Assembly (NCBI GenBank): GCA_022559845.1 | Contig: CM040126.1 | Span: 49,532,458-49,596,457, forward strand | Length of the DNA stretch: 64,000 nt | From: Amorphophallus konjac | Lineage: Eukaryota; Streptophyta; Magnoliopsida; Alismatales; Araceae | Direction: 5' to 3' | In this document: positions 1 through 11,912 of the stretch, piece after piece | Layout: each line of letters opens with the position of its first letter | Position numbering within the stretch: the first letter of the stretch is position 1 | Made by a program: the position numbers and the translations under genes | The notes under the pieces: generated by a model | Database searches by the model: none | What the model saw: the letters and a program-made list of their open reading frames with translations, nothing else | Told to the model about the DNA's origin: nothing

Positions 1-1210
1 AACCGACATACGCGCCACCGCGAGGCCACCAAAACTCCACGGTCAACACGACTAAACCCGAAGGTCGAAGTCACAAGACTGACAGTCTGCCACTCCCGAC
101 TCGATAGGAGCACCTCCCGACTAGAAGCAAGGCCGGTTGCGTCCCCTGACGACTTACACCGCACCGCAGGTGAACTGCCTAGCGTGGTAGCGCCTACCAG
201 AGGCACGGACACCAAATAAGAACCACAAGCTGGGGTCACGCCCGTCGGCGTGGGTCCAACAGCCCCCAACCACGTGTGCACACACAGACCATGCGTCCTA
301 GGTCTGGCCCTCTGACCGGTTTTCCCCCGTAGCCGGACTCTGGCTAACGACGAGGGGCCCGACGGAAACCAGTCTAAAATCATCCTCAGGGTAGCCTCTC
401 CACCACTCCCTGGTGGGACCACACGCGTGTAAGCAGGCTACAACTAATGGAGGGTCACTAAAGGAGTAGACTCTCAAGTCAACGGAAAACAACGTCCGAA
501 TCCGACGGCGTACGGGGACCATCCCACGTACCGGCACCGTTGCAGGGTGACCACAGTCGGAGAAGGAATGGGACTCGCAGCCCACGGCTACGCACGCACC
601 CTGCGCGAGAGTCGATAAAACCCAAGTGACGCTAACCCACTCGACTCTGGGCAGTCCTCTAGACGCACTACAGCCAACGGTCCTTGAGTCAGAAGACTCG
701 GGGTCAAGACCGTCGCACGTAACAGCACAAGGTCGTCAATCTAGTCCAATCTCTAGGTCTAAAACCACGGTACCACGCGTACTGAGGCAGCTCACGAGCT
801 GCCAAGACCATTCCCTCGGGAAGGGAACTCGCAGGCCTAAGGCCACACACGCGGCCCACGCGGAAAGCATAGAAGCATGATTCCCAAGGCAACTTGCACA
901 CCGCCAAGCTGTAGCCCAACTCAAGGAGAAGAGGGAAGCCTCTAGCCCCAGACTGGACAACTGGGCTCGCAGCCCAAGGCCTCTAACAGGACCCACTCGG
1001 GAATCACTTTCTGGAGAAACCGATGACGCACGCCAACACACGGTGACACGAGTCGAGAACGCTACATTCGGGACTACAACGTACCATGATACCTGGCCCC
1101 GACGATGTGCACAACATCCGTCAGGCCACGGGTCGGTACGTGGTTCGAGAACCACACACTCGAGACTCGAATCGGTCAAAACGGAAACACCGGGTTAGAC
1201 TGGCACATGT

Positions 1211-1569
1211 GCGGTTCACCCTGGGCCGCTCAAGGGATGTGCGGCTGGGGCACAGCCGCTCAAGAGACATGCGGTCAGGCAGGAGCCGCACAAGGCCCTA
1301 ATCGGGCCAACCCCAAACGGAGGATGGACGGTTAGGGCTGGACCGCCCAAGTGGATGTGTGGCCAAGGATCGTCCGCACAACCCAACCGACCTACTCCAG
1401 TGCCGATCTAAACGGTTTTGACCAAACCGCACAACCCAACCGACACTAAACTGTTGACCAAGGGTCAACTGGGATATGCGGTCAGCTCCTGGCCGCACAA
1501 GCCCACGGAAGGACAGACGGCTGGGTACTAGCCACCCATTGGGATGACATGCGGTTCTCACCTGGCCGC
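1211..1569. repeat. Array of 19-bp GCGG...CCGC palindromes in the LTR
   Basis: Imperfect palindromes of 19 bp of the form GCGG-N11-CCGC start at 1211, 1241 and 1271, exactly 30 bp apart, and again at 1478 and 1551. The copy at 1241-1259 pairs over 7 bp (GCGGCTG with CAGCCGC). They lie downstream of the minus-strand TATA box, so they would be in the transcribed part of the LTR. Confidence 0.75.
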
Positions 1570-2370
1570 ACATCACATGTGCAGTCTATCGTGCGACTGC
1601 ACAACCCCAAAAACAAGAGAAGATGAACGGGCCAAAGGCAGCCCCCCATGCGATGGACGGGCCCGGTCCGACCGCCCAACCATCACGGCGGGTAAACCCA
1701 GGGGGTCACCCGATCGCGGCCTTTCCACTTCCCCGTTCGTGCCGAAACGAAGGGGATACAACCACAACCACCCTGGCAATCACATGGACTCCGACCGGAG
1801 TCAAAACGACGCACGGATCGCGAGAAACGAGCGATTCTATCGAAGTTACCCAAAAAGGGTTACCGAGCTTCCCGGAGCTCTACCGGTCCAACGGGACCAC
1901 CAATCGAAATGAAATTAGGGGGAAAAGAACGTTCTTGACCCAAGGAATCCGTTGACAGTAACCGATCTGGAAACCGTCGCCGTTTCCCGACCGACCCTAC
2001 GAAACCTACAAAACCACGGTTTCGCTAGAGCAGACCCAAACACAGCCGTTTCCGCGCCGAACGACGTGGAATGGCAGGGAAAATGAGCAGAACGCAGCAG
2101 TGTTCCGTCACCCTACCTCCACCGAAGAAATCGCGCGCCGAAGCGACTAATCCACACCAAAAATCGCCCGGAACGCGAACGACGCCATCTCGGAATCCAC
2201 AGAGGGATCGCGCCCGCAACTGCCTCGATCCTTGCCTATCCTCACCCGCGCCGCCTCCACCTCGCCCCCGCCTCGCTCTGTCAGCCACCGGAGAAGAGAG
2301 GGGAGAAAGAGAGCGTGAGAGAAGAGAGAGGGGAGTGAGTGAGAAATGAGAGGGGAGAGAGAGAAAGGGA

Positions 2371-2380
2371 GTTTATATAG
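2371..2380 (-). promoter_or_regulatory. LTR TATA box
   Basis: CTATATAAAC on the minus strand, followed downstream by a CT-rich transcribed leader, the usual layout of a plant LTR promoter. Confidence 0.6.
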
Positions 2381-2718
2381 AAAAATCCAAAAAATCCAGA
2401 AAATATCAAAAAATAGAAAATCACATTTCCGCGATCCTCGGAACGCACCGATCGTAACGGTACCACTTGCGCCCAGGTGAACGGCCCGGTTCACCCGCAA
2501 CGAGGTTCCGAAGGAATTACCGAAACACACATCGGGAAACCGAAAACACACGCGGAAAAGTCGTGGAACGCTTCCGGGCCTCCGAAACAACTCCGGATCG
2601 CGCTGATCCAAACACGAAAGATGTCCGAAACAAAATTTTGAACACAACAGAGTCGGACACTCCGAGAAACTAGATCCGAGACCCGAGAAGAAGGATCCAA
2701 AAAATCTGGGGCATTACA

Positions 2719-4164
2719 GGCCGGCTGCGGGGGACCTTGGTGGTGTGTGTGTATGTTGAGTGCATGTGGTGTGTGAGGAAGATGTACAGAAAGGGTGAGA
2801 GAGGCACAAGGAGGCCGGTTGGGGCTGTTGCGGCTGAGTTATAGAGAGAAAGGGAGAGGGCGAGGTAGATCCACGTGAGAGGGGAGTACCGTGTGTGCGC
2901 GGCGGCGAGGTGAGCGGAGGACGACACCAACGGAGGGGCCGCAAACGCTGCTAGTCACGACGTCGGTGAGGTGGCGAAGGTGTTGCGGACAGAGAGGAAG
3001 GGGGAGAGGGGAGTGCAGGCCGTTGGCGTGTGCGCGCGTGAGTGAGAGATAAGCGGGAGATGAGGTGCAGAAGGGGAGTGGAGCAGGTGAGGAAAGAGTC
3101 GGAGGGTGTGTGTGAAGGGTAGAGAGGCAAGGGGGAGAGGGGGACTGAGGGCCGCTGCTGCACTGTGAGTTAGAGAGGAAAGCAAATGGCCACAGGTGGT
3201 AGCACGGAAAGGAGATAGAGGGGTCGACGCCAGTGTGTGTGGGTGGTTGAGAGGGAGAGAGGGTGATGGGAAGGTGAGTGTGTGTGTGAAAGAGAGGGGG
3301 AGAGAGATGGGAAGGGATGTGTGGAGTGTGACTTGCGGAGTCCTTGTTCCAAACAGGGGCACCGTAAGTGTGTGGAATTGAAAGAGAGCGGGAGGCAGAG
3401 AGTGAGAGGAAGCGGGAGAGATCTTGAAGGAGAGAGGGAGATGAAAAGTGGGTTCGGGGGGAGAAGAAGTGCAGGGAAAAACTGCCCGAAGGGAGAGGGG
3501 TGCTACAATTTTATAGGGGCCAAGGATGGAGCTATGTGCGCATGGCTGCCATGTCTGCCATCGCCGGCTTCCCATGCACCGGCTTGCTCTGCCATTGAAG
3601 CTCTCGAAACCTGTTGCGCCGCTGCGAATGGATCTTGCCAGCCATCTGCATGGATCTCCTGTTGCCATCGCCGGCTACGAGAGATTTGCCAGGCGCCTGT
3701 GTGTGAGCCCATGCGATCTTATGTTGCTCCCCAGGTGATCTTGCTGCCATCCTGTGATCCTATTGGCTCGCCAAATGCTGCTACTAGGCTCGCCAGGTGC
3801 TGCTGCTAGAGAGGACGCCGTTTCCCTTGTTACAGTTACTCAAGAGAGGGAGGGAGGCATTGTTCACAAAGTTGAGAAGATATGTAAAAAATTCTATAAA
3901 GGCCCCTCATGTTTAATCAATGAAAAATATGCTTTATCATGTGTCCTCCCAATTTGTTTATTGAACATGAACTTTAAGAGATCAAATTTGGACAAGATTC
4001 TAATTACGCAATTCTGTTATTTTAAATGTGTCTGAAGGTCCTTTAATTCCAGAAAATTTTCCATTATGTGAGAGACCGAGATTATCATGTAAATGTGCAC
4101 AATTATCTTCATTAGAGTCCAAGAACTATGTGTGAGATATGAATAAGAGTAGACACTTATCACA
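2719..4164 (-). repeat. Athila 3' LTR (partial)
   Basis: LTR of the Athila element, minus strand. The start TGTGATAAGTG is at 4164, directly after the polypurine tract. The LTR runs left until it is cut by the Tekay-like LTR at 2718. U3 is about 650 bp; the part below the TATA box is extremely CT-rich on the minus strand (2719-3500), which gives a long open frame of low complexity that is not a gene. The matching 5' LTR is not visible and probably falls in the gap at 35130. Confidence 0.75.
3508..3517 (-). promoter_or_regulatory. Athila LTR TATA box
   Basis: CCTATAAAAT on the minus strand, with transcription expected to start near 3485 and run left into the CT-rich region. Confidence 0.6.
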
Positions 4165-4176
4165 CCCCCCAACTTA
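4165..4176 (-). promoter_or_regulatory. Athila polypurine tract
   Basis: AAGTTGGGGGG read on the minus strand directly before the LTR start; the standard plus-strand primer of this lineage. Confidence 0.75.
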
Positions 4177-5450
4177 CTCATTGCTAGCCCCTTAGCAATG
4201 CAAACAAGTTAAGATTAGGGACCAACAAGAGTTTGAAAGATTTCATGCCTCCAGTCAAGCTCCTCCTTCACAGAATCAACTATGGATTAGGAATTTAGAA
4301 TTATTAAAGTGTACTAGCCAAGGGATTAGAACATGATGCTCTCATAGAACACTCCCAACGTCTCATAGCATTTGTGCTCGTGAAATCTAAATCCACAGTT
4401 TGGACAATTGCATCCTCCATATTGTCATTTTAGCTAGGTGTCTTTCAACTCTACCTCCCAGATCCGACCTTTGATCACAGTAGCCTTCACTTTATTTTTC
4501 TTTTTTTGTTTGTTTAACACATGGTGCTGCACATCCCTTCACCATTTGACGTAAACCTCGACTCTTGCCTTAGGAGAAGCAGGCCCTGTTACTAAGAATA
4601 GGGGCATTTTCCATGGATTTTTTTTTCAAACACATGGTGTTGTACAACCCTTCACCATTTAACATGAACCTCGACTTTTGCCTTAGAAGAAGCAGGCTCG
4701 GTTACTAAGATCTGGGGTATTTTTCATATATATTTTTTAGATCTCACTCTTCACTAGGGAGGGTAGAGTATCAGACACCAAACCAAATGACAGAAGGCTT
4801 GTCCTTCCTGTTTCATTTGTGTGCAAGTGATTTTTTTTAATGCTAAGAGACCTTAGGAGATTCTAAACTAATTCCCATGACTAAACACAAAAAATCATTC
4901 ATCATCCATCTCCACAGTCTTTTCCATTCTAGAGTCTCTTTTATGAAAGCATGAATCATGAAAACTCAGTTGGGGCTCCCTCCTTTTTTTTTCTTTCTAT
5001 GTGTTTTTTTTTTCAACATGAGGCAGCAGGTTGCATGAGATTTTTACAATGATTACCCTTACCCCCCAACTTAAATGACATCGTCTTTGATGGCATGAAC
5101 AATACAAATAGAACAGTGTGCTCAAGAATGCTTAGGAAGGAAAGTTATAACCTAGGGCGGGCAGACGTGGTTCTTTGGCAGGCAGCTTTGCGAACGACTT
5201 CTTCGAGCTCCTACAAACACAAATGAAAATGACTCACTAGATTATTGAAGGGGAAATGTTTGGGTTGCTTCTCAACAAGCGCTAAGTTTAACGTCTTCAT
5301 CCAGACGACCTTCATGCATTTATCATGGGTCACTTAGTGGGATTGATTCCTTTGATGAAAGTTGTGTATTCTCCAAATAGGGTTTGAGACGCTGACCATT
5401 GACAGTGAAAATTTGACCATTTTTAATATCTAGGATTTTGACAGCACCAT
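4177..5450 (-). other. Athila 3' untranslated region, no ORF
   Basis: Non-coding spacer between the integrase and the 3' LTR, where some Athila elements carry an env-like ORF. None is visible here. It holds a second polypurine-like tract at 5061-5072 (AAGTTGGGGGGT on the minus strand) and a tandem duplication at 4517-4727. Confidence 0.6.
4517..4727. repeat. Diverged tandem duplication of about 110 bp
   Basis: Two adjacent copies share the order: AACACATGGTG, CCCTTCACCATTT, AACCTCGACT, TTGCCTTAG, AGAAGCAGGC, GGTTACTAAGA. Each copy starts with a T-rich run. The copies differ at many positions, so the duplication is old. Confidence 0.75.
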
Positions 5451-6735
5451 GATCAAAGACTTTGAGCACAACAAATGGTCCGTCCCATCTAGACTTCAAT
5501 TTTTCAGGGAATAGGCGCAGCCTTAATTAAAAAGCCAAACTTTTTGCTTGGGTTGAAAGGATTTTCTCACAATGTGTTTATCATGGAAAGCTTTGGTCTT
5601 GACTTTGTAAATCTTGGCATTTTCATAGACTTCATTTTGTAACTCCTCCAACTCATTTAATTGTAGGGCCCTATGAGCCCCGACTTGGGTCAAGTCAAAA
5701 TTGAATTACTTAATAGCCCAATAAGCCCTATGCTCAAGCTCAACGGATAGGTGACAAGCTTTTCCAAAGATTAACCTATATGGAGACATGCTAATGGGGG
5801 TCTTGTAAGCTGTCCGATAGGCCTAAAGAGCGTCTTCTAATCTTTCAGACCAATCCTTCCTATCGAGCCTAACGAATTTTTGCAGGATGTTTTTCATTTC
5901 CCGGTTATATATCTCCACTTGGCCACTTGTTTGGGGATGGTAGGGGGTGGAAATCTTGTGAGTGATCCCATATTTCCAAAGGAGGGCTCGAAATTAGACA
6001 TGAGGGAAATGAGAACCCCCATCACTAATGATGACCCTAGGACACCCAAACCTTGAAAATATATTCTTTCAGACAAACTTCATGACAACTTTGTGATCGT
6101 TGGTCCGGGTGGCAATGGATTCAATCCACTTAGACACATAGTCGACCGCCACAAGAATGTACTCATGTCCGAATGATGGTGGAAAGGGCCCTATAAAGTC
6201 AATTCCCCAAACATCGAAGATTTCAACCACTAGAATGGGGTTGAGTGGCATCATATCTCGTTTGCTCATGTTTCCCACGGCTTGACACCTAAGACAAGTT
6301 TTGCTAAATTCATAGGCATCTTTGAAGAGAGTGGACCAGAAGAATCCACTTTACAATACTTTGGTAGTAGTTTTCTTTCTCGCGAAGTGTCCCCCACAAG
6401 CTAAAGTGTGACAAAAGTTCAGGACGCTTTGTTGCTCCTCTTCGGGGACACACCTCCTAATTATCTGATCTGGACCAACATGGAACAATTCGGGATCCTC
6501 CCAAAAATAGTGTTTGATTTTGACAAAGAAGTGTTCCTTTTCATGTTTAGACCACCCATTAGGAATTTGTCCCACAGCTAAGTAGTCGACAATGTCTGCG
6601 AACCATGGGAGTTGACTATGGGTGATGGATAAGAGGTGTTCATCAGAAAATGAATCTTGCAAAGGAGCACTATCAGTGGTGATCGAGTATCCAAAAAAGA
6701 TGGTCGGTAACTTTATTTTTAGAACCCTTTTTGTC
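5450..6735 (-). pseudogene. Athila integrase, decayed
   Basis: C-terminal part of the Athila polyprotein, which inserts element cDNA into the genome. Reading down the minus strand I see the histidine and cysteine residues of the zinc-binding domain (HTLACGGH, then CLRCQ near 6290), the first catalytic Asp in WGIDFIGPF (about 6200), the second in IISDGGSHF (about 6030), and the Glu in [12 protein letters not shown] (about 5910). The reading is broken by several stops and frameshifts (for example after KVVMKFV near 6069), and beyond 5890 it continues only as fragments. The order and motifs are those of Athila/Tat integrases, without a chromodomain. Confidence 0.85.
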
Positions 6736-7206
6736 TCAAATTTCACGATCAAATTCTTGGAGTAAGAGGATCCACCTAATGAGTCTAGGTTTGACATCTA
6801 TCTTGGAGAACAAATATTTGAGTGCTGAGTGATCGAGATACACAATGACTTTTGCCCCTAAAAGATATGATCGAAGTTTTTTAAGGGCAAAGACGGCAGC
6901 TAATAACTCTTTTTCTGTGGTGGTGTAATTAAGTTGAGCATCGGCGAGGGTGTGACTCGCATAATAGATCACCACTGGACACTTATCAATCCTTTGGCCT
7001 AGGACTGCCCCTATAGCATAGTCAGAGGCATCACACATGATTTCAAAGGACAGAGACCAATTAGGAGGTTGGATAATGGGTGCTTTGGTCAAGGCCTCTT
7101 TAAGAATATTGAAAGCCTCAAGGTAGGCAGGGTCTAAATGGAATGGAATGTCTTTGGCCAAAAGAAGAGTTAACGGGCGGGCAATCTTGGAGAAGTTACT
7201 TATGAA
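6736..7206 (-). pseudogene. Athila RNase H, decayed
   Basis: RNase H domain that would degrade the RNA of the RNA-DNA hybrid during reverse transcription. Visible catalytic-region motifs are the Asp in [15 protein letters not shown], the Glu in [15 protein letters not shown] and the Asp in [10 protein letters not shown]. It follows the RT thumb (7207-7614) after an in-frame stop and leads into the integrase. A frame change near 6740-6800 shows decay. Confidence 0.85.
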
Positions 7207-7614
7207 TCAATGGTAAAAGCCGACGTGGCCAAGGAATGAACGAATTTGCCTTACAGAGGTAGGAGGAGGCAGATTAGAAATGAGGTCAATATTAGCCTTA
7301 TCCACCTCTATACCTCGTTCGGACACAATATGGCCCAAAACTATGCCCTCTTGAACTATGAAGTGGCTCTTCTCCCAACTAAGAACAATGTTAGTTTCAA
7401 TACATCTCGCAAGCACCTTCTTCAAATTTTCAAGCAGTTTTCAAATGAATCCCCAAACACAGAAAAATCATCCATGAAAATTTCCAAGAATTCTCCTAAC
7501 ATATCGGAGAAAATGGCCATCATGCATCTTTGAAAGGTGGCCGGTGCATTGCAAAGACCGAAGGGCATCCTCCTAAAGGTAAATGTGCCTTATGGACATG
7601 TGAAAGTGGTCTTC
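7207..7614 (-). pseudogene. Athila reverse transcriptase, C-terminal part
   Basis: Fingers/palm and thumb of the reverse transcriptase. RRMPFGLCNAPATFQ-like residues lie near 7560, the catalytic FMDD box is at about 7468-7479, and the thumb includes LGHIVSERGIEVD and IRSFLGHVGFYH. The N-terminal half lies 8.2 kb away at 15841-16339. The two were separated by the element at 7615-15835, whose insertion duplicated TCTTC (7610-7614 and 15836-15840). Confidence 0.88.
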
Positions 7615-8056
7615 TGATGGGAATCGACGCCGAGTACTAACTTTTTATTTTACATTTGAGTCCTTTTATTTGCTTTTATATCCTTGGGAAAGTATATGTG
7701 TAATTGTAAGGCTTTGTAAGCCAATGTGTCATTCCCTAGGATTGTGTGGGTTTTTATGCAAATGTGCAGTAGGTCCAGCAAGGGGGCCCCCAGCCCTTTC
7801 CCATTGGGCCACCTAAGCTATGTGGGGCTGGTCAACCATCCTAGGTGGCCATCTAGAAGGTTTGAATGTCAAATTGACACATGGGGAACAAAGGGTGAAA
7901 AATGTCAACATTCTACACACACCTCCACCTACCACCCCCCCTTGGTCAAGGGGGCGCCCCTCCCATTAGATATAATTAGGATTTTTTTATTTTGTTTGAA
8001 ACATTTAATATTATCTAAACCCTAGGTCTGAGGGCAATTTGAGTCATTTGCCATTT

Positions 8057-8068
8057 CATATATATAGC
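8057..8068 (+). promoter_or_regulatory. Probable LTR TATA box
   Basis: CATATATATAGC, present also in the 3' LTR near 14301-14313. The solo LTR at 8074 begins only a few bases downstream, so in this copy the promoter is separated from its normal transcribed region. Confidence 0.5.
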
Positions 8069-8073
8069 TTGTA

Positions 8074-10248
8074 TGATGCGGGACGGGACCAAGGACACGA
8101 CAAGCTCGCGATCGTCCCTTAACGAGGGAAGCGTCGGATGTGCGCGGTTGAGAAACCGGCTGTGAGCTAAGGTGGTTGGCTCTCACTTGTGCCCGGATCG
8201 GGTCACGGGACGGCTTCGCTCTCTCTCGCAGCAGTGATATTATAAATTGAAAGCGAGCTAGGTATCCCTACACATGCTCTCTAGCAGCGGCATATAAAGC
8301 ATATAAAGAATTAAGCTAATGCCAAGTGTAAGGGTGAAGGCGATACCTCCACGCTCTCGGCGTGGCGAAGATGGGACCCGGCCGGAACTCGTACCCCCGG
8401 GAACTTAATACATTATGGTTACAGCAATGCAATTAAGGCCACTCCACGCAGGGAGGTAAAGGGCGACACAAGTGGGCCCGGGAGGACCAGTTTCGGGTTG
8501 ACGGGCGGTTCCGGACGATGCTTCGGCTTCACGCGTACTCGTGTTAGTGGGGGGGCCCACGTATTGACCGGAGGGGTCGTGTGGGGCCTGATGACTCCTC
8601 TATTGTGGAGACACCTGGAAAGCGTTCCCCTGGGATGGCGAGCTGCTGGAACGACCGCCGAACGCCGGGCGGCCCTCGGACGACGCTCGCTGGGAACTCG
8701 GCCACGAACCTGAAAGTTCTGTTTGCAGGCGCGCGACTCGGAGAAAACTGCTGCTGCGATCAGCCCCGTCGTCGGAATGCGACGAGATTAGCGCCGTTGG
8801 AAAGCTGACTCAGAATACTTCGACGTAGGGGTCTTCAAAAAAAATAATCAGATCTGTACTTCTGATTATTGAATTTACAATCTTGCTGAAATCTGGCCAG
8901 AACTGCAGGGGCAGTATCTATCTTCGATGAAGATCGACGTTGACCGGGGAGAAGACCTCCGAATCTGGAAATGACTTCTTCAGCAAAGTTGAAGGTCTCT
9001 GAGAGAGGAATCCGGGACTATTTTTGGTTTTTTGATTGGATAAGAAATGGATTTTCTGGGATATTTTTACTAGACCTGGGTCGGATCTGGGAAACTGTGG
9101 GCAGACTGTTCTTGGGAACTTGGACGGTTTTTGTAAAATACTTGGAGGGTGAACCAAAAATTAAGAAAATTCCTGGTGGTATAGGGATGTGGACAGAACT
9201 CCCAGTAAATTTGGGCGTTCCAACAAAAATCAAAAGATGGTTCGAATGGGGTAGACTCAGAGCTGATGAACAGTGAACAGAACCAGGACAGATCTGGAAC
9301 TTGGACTTGGACGAAAATCAAAAAATAGCTAAAGGATGAATTTTGACGTGATTTTTTTTGTGGGGATAAGAATTCTAGAGGGGAACCAACCCTGAAATTT
9401 TGAGCTTCAGAAGATGAAGGGAGTGATAGCAGCAATTCGGAGAAGAGGAACCTGTCCTGAGTGGACAGAACCACCGAAACCGTTGGCAACGACGCGTCGG
9501 CGGCGAGACGATGGCGGCGGCGATCATCAGAGCTTCTTCAGATGAGAGAGGGGATCAAGGGGGAGGGGAATTACACTCTAGAAGGGGGCTGGAGGTGGAG
9601 GAACCAGAGAGAGGGAGGGGAGGGGCGTAAACTCCAAAGGGGGGGCAAATGCCTATTTTCTCTTCATTAATTCATTCAATATGAAAAATACAACCTTATA
9701 TAGGATGCCAACCAAACTCAACCTCAACCCTTGAATCTAGGGGTTTGGATTGAAGGGCTGGGATACAATGTGAATCACACATTTAATACATTAGTTTAAT
9801 CTAATTTGACCATTCTTATTCAACCTTGGACTAAATCTATTCAAACACCACCTACCAAGCCTAATATGGCCAAAAGAGGGGGCGCCCCCTTCATAGGCCT
9901 CTCTTGGGCCTAGGCTGGTCCAAGGCCAGCCAACCCAATCCACTAACTCATGTCTAGACTTGGGCCTTCCAAGTCTTGGTGGTCCATGAGAGGGAGTGGC
10001 CCAATTGGGCCATAAATGATTAATATGGTCCATAAGGGTAGCATTTGGTCCAATATGAACTAGGCTTTCTAATGGACTCTACTAATGGCAATCTAACCTT
10101 GGACTTGACATAACAAATGGCCCATTGGCTTGATATAAGCCTTACAAGGAGCCCAAAAGAAAGAAATTACACAATTACAACTTCATACAAGCCATAACAC
10201 ACAAATACACTTCACCCGTTTATGGAAATCGCCTTTGATGCCCCATCA
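8074..10248 (-). repeat. Solo LTR, minus strand, TSD TTGTA
   Basis: 2,175-bp solo LTR. Read on the minus strand it starts TGATGGGGCATCAAAGG at 10248 and ends CCGTCCCGCATCA at 8074. TTGTA is duplicated on both sides (8069-8073 and 10249-10253). Termini and parts of the body are related to those of the element it sits in, so it belongs to the same broad family. It arose by recombination between the two LTRs of a complete copy. No coding sequence. Confidence 0.93.
9694..9704 (-). promoter_or_regulatory. TATA box of the solo LTR
   Basis: CCTATATAAGG on the minus strand, with the transcript direction towards 8074. Confidence 0.6.
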
Positions 10249-10919
10249 TTGTATTTTGTGATTTAGTGAGATTAATGAAGTGAAAATTGGCATTTGCCCC
10301 AAGAGAGCTCCAAGGAGAGTGCGCCCCTCTCTCTTCCTCCTGCTATTCTTCCCCTTCCTCCAGCCCTCCAGGGATTGAATCCCCTTCTCCTGAGCCCCTC
10401 TAGCTTCCCTTTCTACTGCCGCCGCCGTCGCACCGCCGTCGCGTCGCCGCCACCGCCACCGGAGTTCTATCTCCATCAGGACAGAACCCCACCTCTGTGG
10501 ATATATCTTTTTATGCTGTTGTCTGATCGAGCTGAAATTTTGAGAGCTTGTTCCTCTCTTTGTTAGCTTTCCATCCATATATCTTATGCCCCATTCTGAT
10601 CTCGTTTGATATTTTTCTTGCAATTTCTATACCACCCCTGTCAATCTATCATTCTGTAGATCTACAGTACAGAGTCATCTTGTTCTATTTTTGCCACCCC
10701 CTTATCTTTTTTTAGAAACTCCCAAAAAAATACTGAGTGTTCCCCACGTATATCCCCTTCCACCATAATTTTCTTGGAGTCTACAAAAATCGTTTACCCC
10801 TCAGTCAAAGGTGTGTTTTAGGCAGATTGTTTGCTGCCCTGTGTGTCTGTCAGTCCGGGTCAGGAAAGAAAGTCAGTTTGTAGAAGTTTTTATTTTCAAT
10901 CCGTGTGGTAGATGAAGCT

Positions 10920-11150
10920 GTAAAAAAAAAGTATGTTGTAGAGCTCTGAGTCTTCTTTCCAACGGTACCAGCCATGCCTCGATCGGCCTCCGGATCTGGG
11001 CGCAAGCATTTTTACCGTCAAGGTACCAGCCATGCCTCGATCGGTAAAAAAAAGTATGTTGTAGAGCTCTGAGTCTTCTTTCCAACGGTACCAGCCATGC
11101 CTCGATCGGCCTCCGGATCTGGGCGCAAGCATTTTTACCATCAAGGCCTG
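10920..11150 (+). repeat. Partial tandem duplication (~124 bp) in the 5' LTR
   Basis: The block starting GTAAAAAAAAAGTATGTTG and running through TACCAGCCATGCCTCGATCG and CCGGATCTGGGCGCAAGC occurs twice in the 5' LTR, but only once in the 3' LTR (about 14980-15085). The junction repeats GTACCAGCCATGCCTCGATC. Because both LTRs are identical at integration, this duplication happened after insertion. Confidence 0.9.
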
Positions 11151-11900
11151 CAGATCTGTCCTGTGTGCATGTCTGAAATTACAGTCTGAAAAAAATTCAA
11201 GAACAAGTGTCAAAAGTCAACTTCAGGAGCCGCCCCTTCAGGGAGTCGATCAGAGACATCCCGCCAACGTCCCTGCCAAGCGGCGCCTCCAGAAGACGTT
11301 AGGAAGGCAACGTTCCTTTGGAACGGATTGCTTGCTGTCCACCGAGTCAGCTACCGAGTTGGCGCAGCACCGAGTTGGAATAGTGCCGAGTCGGACCAGC
11401 CGGCCGAGTTTGTGCTGAGTTCACCTCCAGATTGCTGCCCGTCAACCCAGGGTCGGTCCTCCCGGGCCCCATTGTAGCCCTTTACCTCCCTGTGTGGAGT
11501 GGGCGATAAAATTTAACTGTTGTAATTAACTTTTGCTGTTGTTAACCGGGAGTTACCGTAACTGGCCGGGAACGTCTTCCCCACGCCCGGAGCGTGGAGG
11601 TACACTCGCTCCTCACTCTTTATCGCATTTGCTTATCTTGTATAGCTTTGAATGCCGCTGCGAGTGTAGGTTTCTAGCTAGATATACTTGTATCACCGCT
11701 GCGAGAGAGTGAGTTTGAGTGTTACCGTCCCGTGACTCGATCCGAGTCTACACGGAAAGCCGATACCCGCGACTCACGACCGGTTTCTTAACCGTGCCCG
11801 GTCCCACGTTTCCCTCGCTAAGGGACAATCGCGAGCTCGTCTAGAGTCCGAGATTGCATTCCTAATTCAAGTCGAGTCCGTGGTCCGTCCCGCATCAGTT

Positions 11901-11912
11901 TGGTATCAGAGC
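11901..11912 (+). promoter_or_regulatory. Primer binding site, initiator tRNA-Met
   Basis: TGGTATCAGAGC, complementary to the 3' end of plant initiator tRNA-Met, three bases after the 5' LTR end. Confidence 0.9.

Larger units (their letters stand above)
1..2718 (-). repeat. Tekay-like LTR, cut by the window start
   Basis: Long terminal repeat read on the minus strand. Its first bases (TGTAATGCCCCAG) lie at 2718 and its far end is beyond the window. It is homologous along most of its length to the LTRs at 49992-52497 and 62859-64000. They share the CGCACCGATCGTAACGGTACC-type block near 2445, the CT-rich block below the TATA box and the terminal TGTAAT. No polypurine tract follows at 2719, so this is a 5' LTR or a solo LTR inserted into the Athila LTR that begins there; the target duplication would be GGCCG, which cannot be verified. 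The many short ORFs inside are not conserved and are not called. Confidence 0.85.
7615..11897 (+). repeat. 5' LTR of the non-autonomous element, split by a solo LTR
   Basis: Starts TGATGGGAATCG and ends CCCGCATCA. Its net length is about 2,100 bp after removing the insertion at 8074-10248 and one copy of the duplicated target site. It is about 125 bp longer than the 3' LTR because of a tandem duplication at 10920-11150. Confidence 0.92.

Noticed and set aside
2955..3668. 237-codon Ser/Pro/His-rich ORF on the minus strand
   Set aside because: Low-complexity translation of the CT-rich leader of the Athila LTR, overlapping its TATA box.
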